From: Niabella drilacis
Lineage (GTDB): Bacteria; Bacteroidota; Bacteroidia; Chitinophagales; Chitinophagaceae
Length of the DNA: 64,000 bases
Assembly: GCF_900101395.1 (NCBI RefSeq)
Contig: NZ_FMZO01000018.1
Coordinates: forward strand, 43,333-107,332
Reading direction: 5' to 3'
The notes below the pieces were generated by a model, which saw only the letters and a program-made list of their open reading frames with translations, did no database searches and was not told the origin of the DNA. Both the position numbers and the translations under genes were made by a program. This document shows positions 26,688 to 35,318 of the stretch, one piece after another; within the stretch, counting starts at the first letter, position 1; every line of letters starts with the position of its first letter.

Positions 26688-28802
26688 TTAATGCGTTGCT
26701 GCTTTAATATCTTTACCCAGGCGCTGCAGGTAGGCGATCAGCGCTACGATCTGCTTATCGCTGCCGATGGTGATCTTCTCTTTTTTAAGCCGCTCTGTAA
26801 TTTCTGTTGCCTGTTGTTTCAGGTCCTTTACAGCCTGCGCCTCATACCCCTCAGGATAAGGAACGCCCAGTTTGCGCATGGCATATATTTTGGAATTGGT
26901 AGATCCTATATTGATCTCCTTTTCAAACAACCACGGATAAGGCGGCATTACAGAACCGGGCGCCATCGAAACAGGCTCCAGCATATGGTTAAAGTGCCAG
27001 CTATCCGGGTATTTTCCTCCCACACGCGCCAGGTCGGGACCGGTACGTTTACTGCCCCAGAGGTGCGGATGATCATATACAGACTCTCCTGCCTTGGAAT
27101 ACTCACCGTAGCGGGCTACTTCATACCGGAACGGGCGGATCATCTGTGTATGGCAGTTATTACATCCCTCCTGTATATAAATATCCCGTCCCTGCAATTC
27201 AAGCGGCGTATAGGGTTTTACGCTGGCAATAGTAGGTACGTTCTCTTTAACCAGGAATGTAGGAACCATTTCGATCAGCCCCCCGATGGCCACTACAATA
27301 AAACTCAGTATCAGCAACATCACCGGTTTCCGCTCAATTTTGGAATGCCAGTGCGCCTTTGCGGGAGCCTTGTAGCCACGCAGTAACGGCGGTGCGCTGG
27401 CCTCTTCACTTTCCACGAAACGTCCCTGCCGGGCAGTTTTAACCAGGTTGTATACCATCAGCAATACACCGATCAGGTAGATGCTTCCCCCGATGGCCCT
27501 GAGGGCATAAAACGGCACCACCGACTGCACCACATCTATAAACTGGTATTGCAGCTGTCCTTCCGGAGTAAAGGCCGTCATCATAAAATAGGTCCTGAAA
27601 GCCGCCCAGTACATAGGAACGGCATAAAGCACAATACCAAAGGTCCCGATCAGGAAATGTGTGCCTGCCAGCTTTGTTGAATACAGTTTGGTATTGAACA
27701 GCCGCGGAATCAGCCAGTATAGCATCCCGAATGTCAGGAACCCGTTCCAACCCAGGGCACCTATATGCACATGCGCCACCGTCCAGTCACTGTAATGCGA
27801 GATCGCATTTACATTCTTTAGCGAAAGCATCGGCCCTTCAAAAGTGGCCATCCCGTAACAGATCACCGCTACCACTATAAATTTCAGCACAGGATCTTCC
27901 CTTACCTTATCCCAGGCACCTCTTAATGTAAACAGCCCGTTCAGCATACCACCCCAGCTGGGCAGCAGCAGCATCAGTGAAAGTGCCGTGCCCAGCGACT
28001 GGGCCCATTCCGGCAGGGCGGTATATAACAGGTGATGCGGGCCTGCCCATATATAAATAAAGATCAGGCTCCAGAAATGGATAATACTTAACCGGTAGGA
28101 ATAGATCGGCCGGTTAGCCGCTTTTGGAAGAAAGTAATACATCATCCCCAGGAAGGGCGTCGTAAGAAAAAATGCTACGGCATTGTGTCCGTACCACCAT
28201 TGCACCAGGGCATCCTGTACACCGGCATACCAGGAGTAACTTTTCATAAAGGAAACCGGCAACTCAAAAGAATTTACGATATGCAGCATGGCAACCGTAA
28301 CCCAGGAAGCCAGGTAAAACCAGATGGCCACATACAGATGCCGCTCCCGCCGGGTAAGAATGGTACCCATCATATTGATCCCGAATACTACCCATATAAT
28401 CGTAATGGCAATATCAAGCTGCCATTCCAGCTCGGCATATTCCTTGCTGGTCGTGTACCCCATCAGCAGCGAAACGGCTGCCGCCACAATGATCAGCTGC
28501 CAGCCCCAGAAATGTATCCGGCTGAGGGCCTTGCTCCACATGGGCGTTTTCAGCAACCGGGGCATGGAATAATATACCGCTGTAAAAATGGCATTTCCCA
28601 CAAAGGCAAAGATCACCGCATTGGTGTGCACCGGCCGCACCCTTCCGAACGTGGTATACTCCGTGTTCAAATTCATTACCGGAAAAGCAAGCTGAAAAGC
28701 GGCCAGCACACCGGCCAGCATACCAATAACACCCCAGCTTATGGTTGCGATCGCAAACAGCCTGGGGATCCGGTTGTCATAACTAAATTTCTGAACTTCC
28801 AT
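26688..28802 (-). CDS. ccoNO: Fused cbb3 oxidase subunits I and II (CcoN-CcoO)
   Basis: A 704-residue fusion. Residues ~1-480 are CcoN, a 12-helix heme-copper oxidase core with the His-rich helices (TVAHVHIGALGWNGF among them). A linker and helix (~490-525) lead to CcoO, a cytochrome c domain with CNNCH (C547, C550, H551) and the downstream Met ligand region (PGSVMPPYPW). It reduces O2 to water with high affinity and pumps protons. The CcoNO fusion is common in Bacteroidota. It lies 9 bp after ccoS and 17 bp before ccoQ. Confidence 0.96.
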   Translation of the reverse strand: MEVQKFSYDNRIPRLFAIATISWGVIGMLAGVLAAFQLAFPVMNLNTEYTTFGRVRPVHTNAVIFAFVGNAIFTAVYYSMPRLLKTPMWSKALSRIHFWGWQLIIVAAAVSLLMGYTTSKEYAELEWQLDIAITIIWVVFGINMMGTILTRRERHLYVAIWFYLASWVTVAMLHIVNSFELPVSFMKSYSWYAGVQDALVQWWYGHNAVAFFLTTPFLGMMYYFLPKAANRPIYSYRLSIIHFWSLIFIYIWAGPHHLLYTALPEWAQSLGTALSLMLLLPSWGGMLNGLFTLRGAWDKVREDPVLKFIVVAVICYGMATFEGPMLSLKNVNAISHYSDWTVAHVHIGALGWNGFLTFGMLYWLIPRLFNTKLYSTKLAGTHFLIGTFGIVLYAVPMYWAAFRTYFMMTAFTPEGQLQYQFIDVVQSVVPFYALRAIGGSIYLIGVLLMVYNLVKTARQGRFVESEEASAPPLLRGYKAPAKAHWHSKIERKPVMLLILSFIVVAIGGLIEMVPTFLVKENVPTIASVKPYTPLELQGRDIYIQEGCNNCHTQMIRPFRYEVARYGEYSKAGESVYDHPHLWGSKRTGPDLARVGGKYPDSWHFNHMLEPVSMAPGSVMPPYPWLFEKEINIGSTNSKIYAMRKLGVPYPEGYEAQAVKDLKQQATEITERLKKEKITIGSDKQIVALIAYLQRLGKDIKAATH

Positions 28803-28811
28803 ACATTTTGG

Positions 28812-28970
28812 TTATTTGTTTTTTGATGCGTTTTTATCGTCAAATAAAATCCGGTTGGGCGGGGCATATTCGTCTTCAAATTGCCCGTCCTTTATACTCC
28901 AGATCAGCGCCGCCAAAAAAATGGCAGCGATCAGGAGACTGACAATTGCGGTGACAATAATGATATTCAT
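28812..28970 (-). CDS. ccoS: cbb3 oxidase maturation protein CcoS
   Basis: A 52-residue protein read from the minus strand: MNIIIVTAIVSLLIAAIFLA begins one membrane helix, followed by the CcoS hallmark WSIKDGQFED and a polar tail. CcoS is needed to insert cofactors into cbb3 oxidase. It lies between ccoI (70 bp) and ccoNO (9 bp). Confidence 0.9.
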   Translation of the reverse strand: MNIIIVTAIVSLLIAAIFLAALIWSIKDGQFEDEYAPPNRILFDDKNASKNK

Positions 28971-29040
28971 TTGCGCGGTAAAGGTCCGGTGATAAAAGCG
29001 GTTGCATATTGACGCAGCACAGGTCGAAACATGACAGGGA

Positions 29041-31437
29041 TCAGGCCCTGCCGGACCTGAGTTTCCTGCCGTACCACTCTGAAAGAAAAAAGGTGATCAG
29101 AATAATACCGATGGAGCTCACCGGCATCAGGATAGCCGCCACTACGGGCCTCAGCATCCCCTGCAAAGCAAAGTACAACCCGATAAGATTGTAAATAATA
29201 GAATAGACAAAACTGACTTTTATGATCACTGCTGCTTTCCCCGCAAACTCCAGCATCTGATCCAGCCGGGTAAGTACATTACCCCGGATAATGGCATCGG
29301 ATGCCGGCGTAAAATGCCCGCCTCGGTCCATTACTGCAATTCCCACATTACTCTGCCGGAGCGCACCTGCGTCGTTTAGGCCGTCACCGGCCACCAATAC
29401 ATGCTGCTGGTGATCCTGGAGCGTCTTTATGTAGCGGTATTTATCCTCGGGCGACTGATCGAAGCGGATGACCGCACCGGGTCCTGTCATTTCGCGTAAA
29501 CGGGGATATTCTGCACTATTGTCTCCACTGAGTATTGAGAGTGCTGTTTTCTCCTGAATCCTTTCCATAAAATCAGCCAGGCCTTCCCGGTAGGTATTCT
29601 GTAGCTCAAAAAAGCCCAGTACCATACCATCTGTACTGATAAAAACCCGGGAGCTTCCGGCTTCGGCATCCGGAGCCGTATCCCCCTGTACAAACTGCCG
29701 GCTTCCGATCTTCAGATGCTGATCGGCCACCCACCCCTCAATGCCCATCCCGGGTACATTCCTGAAACTTTCCACCGCAACCGCCGGGGCTGCTCCCAGG
29801 TTTTGCAGAACCGCCCTGCTTAAGGGGTGCGTAGAATGCCGGAGAAGGGAGGTAACCAGGGCTACCTGATCCGGGGCCAGCCCCCGGCCCCTGTATGTAA
29901 TTTTAAAATCCCTGCTTAAAGTAATGGTTCCTGTTTTATCAAGCACCACATGGTTAATGGCCGCCATTGCTGGAATGACGCCTGCATTCCTGAGAAAAAG
30001 GCCCGATCTTTTTAAGATCCGCATTACATTCCCGTTCGTAAAAGTGGCCGCCAGCAACAAGGCACAGGGACAGGCAACGATCAACGTAGTGGTCAGCGCA
30101 TTCCACATCAGTGTTGTTTCTCCACGGACAAACCAGTACAGGCCCGCCGCCAGCGTCAGCAATAATACACCCAACGTAAACAGGTTGGATGCCCGGTACA
30201 GGAAACTGTTCTTTCCGTCTTTTTCTGTAAACGCATCCCGGTTCCATAAATGGGTCAGGTACCCCTGGTCTGATCTTTTTATCACCATCAGTTCCAGCCG
30301 TTCTCCTACCTGTTTTCCGCCGGCATAAATAATGCCCCCGGGCTCTATATACTTTGGCAGGCTTTCCCCTGTTACAAAACTGTAATCCACCGATGCTTTT
30401 CCTTTTACCAGTATCGCATCAGCAGGAACGATCTCCTGGTCGTACACTTCGATGATGTCTTTTTCCTTTAAAGCGCTGATCAGGACCGGTGTTATTTCAT
30501 GCCCTTTTTTCAGATTGACCGCAATCGGAAAAAAAGACCGGTAGTCCCGGTCAAATACCAGGAAGCGCTGGGTTTTATCCTGCGCCCATCTCCCGATAAG
30601 CATAAAGAAAACAATACCGCTCATACTATCAAAATAAGTGCTTCCATCGAGCAGCAACAGGTTATAGAGGCTCCTTAAAAAAGTAACCAGGATCGCCAGG
30701 GCAATGGATAGATCGATATTGAGTGTCCGCGTCTTCACCCCTTTCCAGGCGTTCACAAAAAACTCCCGGGCGCAGTAAAAAAAAACAGGAAGGGCCAGCA
30801 CCAGTCCAATATAACGGAATGCAGCCCCGATCTGGTCCTGGAGGTACCCGGCCACCGAAAAATATTCCGGCAGGCTCAGCATCATAATATTTGCAAAACA
30901 GAACCCGGCAATGCTGATCTGTACTGCGCGTACATTGTTCTTTTCGGCAATACGCTTTGTACCCTGCGGCGAAAGCCAGGGTTCGTACCCGATATCCGCC
31001 AGCGTCTCTACCACTTCCCGCACTGTGGTTTGCCCCGGATCCATTATAATAAAGATCTCCTTTGCAGAAAAATTAACTCTCGACGAAAGGATACCGGGCT
31101 GCAGCCGGTCCAAATGTTCCAGCAGCCACAGGCAACTGCTGCAATGCATCTGCGGAACCGACAGGGTCAGGTGCGTTTGTTTTCCGTCCGTAAATGATAC
31201 CAGGCTGCTGATCACGGCTTCATCCTCCAGAAAAGCGAACCGCCCTTCGCGGCCACGGTGCCGCTGCGACTTACCCGGATGCGCATTCAGGTCATAATAG
31301 GTGCAGAGCTCATGCTCGTTCAGCACTTCATAGACCAGCTTACATCCTGCGCAGCAGAAATGTTTATCTCCTATTTCTAAATGTGTATCCGAACAGGGAT
31401 CCCCGCAATGGTAACAGGCTATTTTTAAATCGATCAT
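29041..31437 (-). CDS. ccoI: Copper-type P1B ATPase of the cbb3 operon (CcoI/FixI)
   Basis: A 798-residue heavy-metal P-type ATPase. The N-terminus has a Cys-rich zinc-finger-like segment (CYHCGDPC, CCAGC), then a metal-binding domain with HCSSCLW. Eight membrane helices follow, with the CPC motif in VACPCALLLA, the phosphorylation site DKTGT and the hinge GDGLNDAGAL. It delivers copper for cbb3 oxidase assembly and is the first gene of the leftward operon. The 204-bp gap to the divergent blaI-like gene holds the operon's promoter region, but I find no clear FNR-type box. Confidence 0.95.
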   Translation of the reverse strand: MIDLKIACYHCGDPCSDTHLEIGDKHFCCAGCKLVYEVLNEHELCTYYDLNAHPGKSQRHRGREGRFAFLEDEAVISSLVSFTDGKQTHLTLSVPQMHCSSCLWLLEHLDRLQPGILSSRVNFSAKEIFIIMDPGQTTVREVVETLADIGYEPWLSPQGTKRIAEKNNVRAVQISIAGFCFANIMMLSLPEYFSVAGYLQDQIGAAFRYIGLVLALPVFFYCAREFFVNAWKGVKTRTLNIDLSIALAILVTFLRSLYNLLLLDGSTYFDSMSGIVFFMLIGRWAQDKTQRFLVFDRDYRSFFPIAVNLKKGHEITPVLISALKEKDIIEVYDQEIVPADAILVKGKASVDYSFVTGESLPKYIEPGGIIYAGGKQVGERLELMVIKRSDQGYLTHLWNRDAFTEKDGKNSFLYRASNLFTLGVLLLTLAAGLYWFVRGETTLMWNALTTTLIVACPCALLLAATFTNGNVMRILKRSGLFLRNAGVIPAMAAINHVVLDKTGTITLSRDFKITYRGRGLAPDQVALVTSLLRHSTHPLSRAVLQNLGAAPAVAVESFRNVPGMGIEGWVADQHLKIGSRQFVQGDTAPDAEAGSSRVFISTDGMVLGFFELQNTYREGLADFMERIQEKTALSILSGDNSAEYPRLREMTGPGAVIRFDQSPEDKYRYIKTLQDHQQHVLVAGDGLNDAGALRQSNVGIAVMDRGGHFTPASDAIIRGNVLTRLDQMLEFAGKAAVIIKVSFVYSIIYNLIGLYFALQGMLRPVVAAILMPVSSIGIILITFFLSEWYGRKLRSGRA

Positions 31438-31641
31438 TTTCCGGCGCTGTTTTCTTCAGCTCGGGCAAAGGTCCTGAACACCGGGAGGAGGTATTCTGTT
31501 GTCCGTCATACCGGAACATGATATCGGTCACCCCCTCCGGGCAACAATACCCGCTATAACGGGGTTCAAAATTTTGTTAAAAAGCCCATCCCGGTCCCCT
31601 TTATACGAAAAAGATCGTAAATTGCAGAAAAAGGAAATCTT

Positions 31642-32028
31642 ATGCCGGATAACAAATCACTGAAACCCACAGAAAGCGAACTGGAAATTTTACAGGTACT
31701 ATGGGACAAAGGAAATGCTACCGTACGGGAAGTACATGAGAACCTGCTTACTTTTAAGGATGTAGGGTATACAACAACGCTGAAGCTGATGCAGATCATG
31801 AACGAAAAAGGACTGGTGAAGCGCAATGATTCGTTCCGGACCCATATTTACAAGGCCGCAGTTAATAAAGAAGTGACCCAAAAATATATGCTGAACAAAT
31901 TTGTCAGCAACCTCTTTGGTGGCTCTTCTTCCCAGCTGGTGATGCAGGCCCTGGGAGATGGCAAAGTGACGCCTGAGGAGCTGGATGAAATTCAATCAAT
32001 GCTTGATCAGCTTAAAAAGAAAGATTAA
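31642..32028 (+). CDS. BlaI/MecI-family transcriptional repressor
   Basis: A 128-residue winged-helix repressor. The DNA-binding domain (~1-80) has the typical ESELEILQVLWDKGNATVREVHENL and GYTTTLKLMQIMNEKGLVKR. The C-terminal dimerisation part includes SNLFGGSSSQLVMQAL. Such repressors are released when the partner M56 peptidase (the next gene, 3 bp after the stop) cleaves them after a membrane signal. No beta-lactamase is nearby, so the targets are probably not resistance genes. Confidence 0.93.
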   Translation: MPDNKSLKPTESELEILQVLWDKGNATVREVHENLLTFKDVGYTTTLKLMQIMNEKGLVKRNDSFRTHIYKAAVNKEVTQKYMLNKFVSNLFGGSSSQLVMQALGDGKVTPEELDEIQSMLDQLKKKD

Positions 32029-32031
32029 ATC

Positions 32032-33720
32032 ATGCAAGAGGGATTGTACCATGTGTTTACTGCTTTGGGAAATGCGCTGTTCAGCAGTGTGTGGCAAATG
32101 GGGATCATCTGGCTGCTGATCACTATTTATATTTACCTGCGCCCGGCCACTTCTGATGCAACAGGCAGCCTGCTGCGCTTTGCCGGCCTGGTTACCGGCT
32201 TTATCCTGTTCCTGGTCACCTTTTTCAATGCGCTGCATACTCCACAAACGGCAAGCGGGCCGTTAAAATGGATGACCCGGCCGGATTGGGTTCGTCCCTT
32301 ACTCAACTATGGGGCGGTTCTTTACCTGGCCTTACTGATCCTGCCGCTGCGGAATATCCTGAAGAACTCGCTCCAGCTCCGGCAGCTGCGAAAGAACGGC
32401 ATTGGCCGCGTACCGGGTGTGCTGAAGATCTTTATGCTGGATGCCGCCGGCTATCTTAATATAAAAAGGAAAGTACAGCTGTATGCGTCCTCCATTATTT
32501 CTTCCCCGCTGACCATCGGCTTTTTAAAGCCCGTGATCCTGCTTCCGGTAGCGCTTATCAACCAGCTTACCCCACAGCAGCTGGAGGCCATTATCCTTCA
32601 CGAGCTGGCCCATATTAAACGCAACGATTACCTGATCAACCTGATTTCACAAATCATTATTACCTTCCTGTATTTTAATCCATTTGCGCGTTTGCTGGTA
32701 AACGCCCGGGAACTGGACTGTGAAAGATCTGCAGACCGCTGGGTACTGCGTTTTGAATACGGGCAGTATATGTATGCTTCTACCCTGCTGCAGCTGGCCC
32801 GGGGCCGCTCCGCCGGTAATGGGTTTGTGATGCGGGCATCCGGCAAAGAAAGCCAGCTGAGCAACCGTGTGGCTGCCATTATGGGAAGCCCCAGGAAGGA
32901 AACATTTCCCTTAAAAAAAACAGGAATGCTGGCCTGCCTGCTTTTATTGTCCGGCGGCCTTTACCTGATCCGGACTACCCGCCCGCAGCCCCAGGCAAAC
33001 ATGATCGCCTTTGCCCCCACCAGCCAGTCATGGACTCCCGCTACGGCAGCACAATATAGCACGCTGGTATCCCGCGCAGAAAACACTGCTGATACCGATG
33101 CCCAAAAATATTCCATCCGGCCCATACCGGCAATTGAAAAACCGGATACCCGGCCCGGAGACAATGCGATTTACCTGAAGATCCACGAAAGCCCCGATGG
33201 CAGGGTCCAGGCGCCTGCACCTCCGCCCCCGCCACCGGCAACACCTGCTTCGGAACCAATAGTCCTTTTTGCAGATCATCCTACGTTTATTGTGCCGGAT
33301 CTTGACAGTACGGCGGAGGAACAGGTACAGCAATCGATGGGTGCCTTTAAGAAACTGGTGGGCGAACTTAGCTGGAAGCATGTTGAAAACAGCCTTGCCG
33401 AAACAGTAACAGAAGCCCAAAAGAAGGTACTAAAAGACAAACTCAACCAGTTATTGGCCCAGGTGGACTGGAATCAGAATGCCAACCTGCTGCGCTCTTT
33501 TTACAAAGAGATCAACTGGCAACAGACCGACGAACAGCTAAAGGCCAACCTGGATGCATTGTTCCAGGCCCAGGCTGCCCGGAGTGGTACTTTGAAACAG
33601 ATGGATGCGAAGGACTACCGCCAGCTGGCCGACAGCCTGCTGAAACAGGTTAAGACTACGCACCACCGGACCGATTCCCTGCACCAGCAGGCCCCATTGA
33701 ATAAAGCAGTTGACCTTTAG
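32032..33720 (+). CDS. M56-family (BlaR1-like) membrane metallopeptidase
   Basis: A 562-residue protein. It has membrane helices near residues 12-32, 42-65 and 85-105 and the zinc protease motif HELAH (H190-H194) in an M56 domain. Another helix (~300-320) is followed by a periplasmic part with a Pro-rich linker (APAPPPPPPATP, ~398-410) and a helical C-terminus with repeated KKLVGEL/NQLLAQVDW-like segments. There is no penicillin-binding sensor domain, so the signal differs from BlaR1. It should cleave the BlaI-type repressor encoded just upstream. Confidence 0.9.
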   Translation: MQEGLYHVFTALGNALFSSVWQMGIIWLLITIYIYLRPATSDATGSLLRFAGLVTGFILFLVTFFNALHTPQTASGPLKWMTRPDWVRPLLNYGAVLYLALLILPLRNILKNSLQLRQLRKNGIGRVPGVLKIFMLDAAGYLNIKRKVQLYASSIISSPLTIGFLKPVILLPVALINQLTPQQLEAIILHELAHIKRNDYLINLISQIIITFLYFNPFARLLVNARELDCERSADRWVLRFEYGQYMYASTLLQLARGRSAGNGFVMRASGKESQLSNRVAAIMGSPRKETFPLKKTGMLACLLLLSGGLYLIRTTRPQPQANMIAFAPTSQSWTPATAAQYSTLVSRAENTADTDAQKYSIRPIPAIEKPDTRPGDNAIYLKIHESPDGRVQAPAPPPPPPATPASEPIVLFADHPTFIVPDLDSTAEEQVQQSMGAFKKLVGELSWKHVENSLAETVTEAQKKVLKDKLNQLLAQVDWNQNANLLRSFYKEINWQQTDEQLKANLDALFQAQAARSGTLKQMDAKDYRQLADSLLKQVKTTHHRTDSLHQQAPLNKAVDL

Positions 33721-34425
33721 ATTGCTTCTAGTTCAAGGTTCCTGACAATATGGAAATGTGAAAATAGGGCTCCCGAAACTCCCCATACACGTCAAGATAA
33801 AAAACAGGACTATTACTATAAAATGTAGCAAGAATGCTCCCTTGGAGGCCCAAAAGGACCTGGTCTTTTGATAGCAAACAGGCACAGCACGACTAATGAT
33901 TGTAACAGGAACTGCCAGGGGCCTGCCTGTAGCCGCAACGCAGCGGGAATCTATTGAAAAAGGTTTCTATTACCGGTGCGCTGCACCTCCATTCCATCTT
34001 ATGTTCGTTGCTAATAAGCGTAACGCTGCGCTGCAGCTTTTGCCTTTGACCACTAACTTTATAAAATCAACTTTACGCGTATGAGAAACTCCGGGAGCTC
34101 TTCAAACATAAAGCCATTTTATACTCAAGGGGCTATTAACCTGTCTGAGCTCACCACTGAAAACTGCCAACTGAAGAGTCCCATGTTTGTTTAAAGTTTA
34201 AGGTTCAACGTCGGATCCGTGTGCATGCGGGGTGTTCTATCCACTATTGACTATTTCCCATTGACGCAGCCCTGATCTGGTTTGATGCCGGGAGCTTCTT
34301 TTCCACATTTTCAAATTACACTGATAACTGATTGCCGATAATTGAACCTGATAGCTGACCGCTGAAGCATACAGCCCGCCTCCTCCTTTTTATTGATTAT
34401 CTTTACCGTTCAATTAAGATGAAGT
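33721..34425. other. 705-bp gap with dispersed repeats only
   Basis: No convincing gene is present. It contains the AGGTTCAACGTC...TGCATGC repeat (34183-34240, like 22553-22619), TTTTCCACATTTTCAAATTA (34299-34318, like 11108) and an ACTGATAACTGA segment (from 34319, like 22649). A degenerate -7 box (TATCTTTA, 34398-34405) precedes the GroES-like gene. A 62-codon open frame at 33896-34084 has no recognisable features. Confidence 0.5.
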
Positions 34426-34797
34426 ATGAGAATAACTGCAGACAACCGGTTCAGAAAATTAATCGTGATCGGCGACCGGCTTTTGATCCAGCCTGTAAAA
34501 GGAAATGAGCGTACTGCGAGCGGCCTGTACCTGCCTCCCGGTGTTCAGGAAAAAGAAAAGGTACAGCAAGGCTATGTGATCAAGACGGGACCAGGTTATG
34601 CCATTCCCGTACCGGTAGAGGATGAACCATGGAAATCAGATGAAGACCAGGTAAAATATGTTCCGCTGCAAGCCAGGGAGGGCGATCTTGCCATCTTCCT
34701 GCTGAGCGCTGCCACCGAGGTCCTGTACGAAGGTGAAAAATATTTTATTGTGCCCCAAAGCGCGATCCTGATGCTGGAACGGGAAGAGGAACTATAA
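34426..34797 (+). CDS. GroES-like co-chaperonin family protein
   Basis: A 123-residue protein with a GroES (Cpn10) fold: the conserved VIGDRLLIQPVKGNERTASGLYLPP at the start and the closing YEGEKYFIVPQSAILML. Compared with normal GroES (~95 residues) it carries an acidic insertion (about 62-80, EDEPWKSDEDQVKY) and a Glu-rich tail. No groEL is adjacent, so this is probably a GroES paralogue rather than the main co-chaperonin. It is followed 16 bp later by a cupin gene. Confidence 0.85.
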   Translation: MRITADNRFRKLIVIGDRLLIQPVKGNERTASGLYLPPGVQEKEKVQQGYVIKTGPGYAIPVPVEDEPWKSDEDQVKYVPLQAREGDLAIFLLSAATEVLYEGEKYFIVPQSAILMLEREEEL

Positions 34798-34813
34798 TCA
34801 AAAAACAAATGCG

Positions 34814-35209
34814 ATGAAAGGCTTTCATACAAATATTGAAAAAGACACCCTGCAAAACGATGCATTCAGAAAGGTATTATATACGGCCTGGCAACTTCAA
34901 TTGGTGCTGATGACGCTGCAGCCGGGAGAAGAGATCGGTACCGAGGTACATACCGAAAATGATCAGTTCTTCCGCTTTGAAGAAGGCACCGGCAAATGTA
35001 TGATTGATGACCACGAATATGCTGTTAGTGACGGATCTGCGATTATTGTGCCCTTAGGTGCCCGTCACAACGTGATCAATACCGGCAGCGGGCCATTAAA
35101 AATGTACACCCTTTACGCCCCTCCGCATCATAAGGACCGCATTGTCCGCACCACTAAAAAAGAGGCTGAAGAGAACGAGGAGGAATTTGACGGTATTACC
35201 AGCGAATAA
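34814..35209 (+). CDS. Cupin-domain protein
   Basis: A 131-residue single-domain cupin. Motif 1 (PGEEIGTEVHTENDQFFRFEEGTG) supplies His and Glu metal ligands, and motif 2 (PLGARHNVINTG) supplies the last His. The tail is strongly acidic (EEAEENEEEF-like). Such proteins bind a metal and may act as isomerases, dioxygenases or sensors; the reaction is unknown. Probably co-transcribed with the GroES-like gene. Confidence 0.87.
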   Translation: MKGFHTNIEKDTLQNDAFRKVLYTAWQLQLVLMTLQPGEEIGTEVHTENDQFFRFEEGTGKCMIDDHEYAVSDGSAIIVPLGARHNVINTGSGPLKMYTLYAPPHHKDRIVRTTKKEAEENEEEFDGITSE

Positions 35210-35318
35210 GCATTGCCTCCATAACAGCGATCCGGCAGTAATAAACGGAATGGGCAGACTGTATTAAAGCCTACAAGCCAGGTTTCGTTTCAGACAGAAA
35301 ATATTTGATGGGGATACA

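Noticed and set aside
28971..31641. FNR/anaerobox control of the cbb3 operon
   Set aside because: Expected from biology, but I could not find a convincing TTGA-N6-TCAA-like site in the ccoI upstream gap or the ccoI-ccoS gap.
33896..34084. Short open frame in the 705-bp gap
   Set aside because: No ribosome site, no family features and a repeat-rich surrounding; not called as a gene.
33721..34425. tRNA or other structured RNA gene
   Set aside because: No cloverleaf, no conserved T-loop sequence and no CCA end was found here or in the other gaps.
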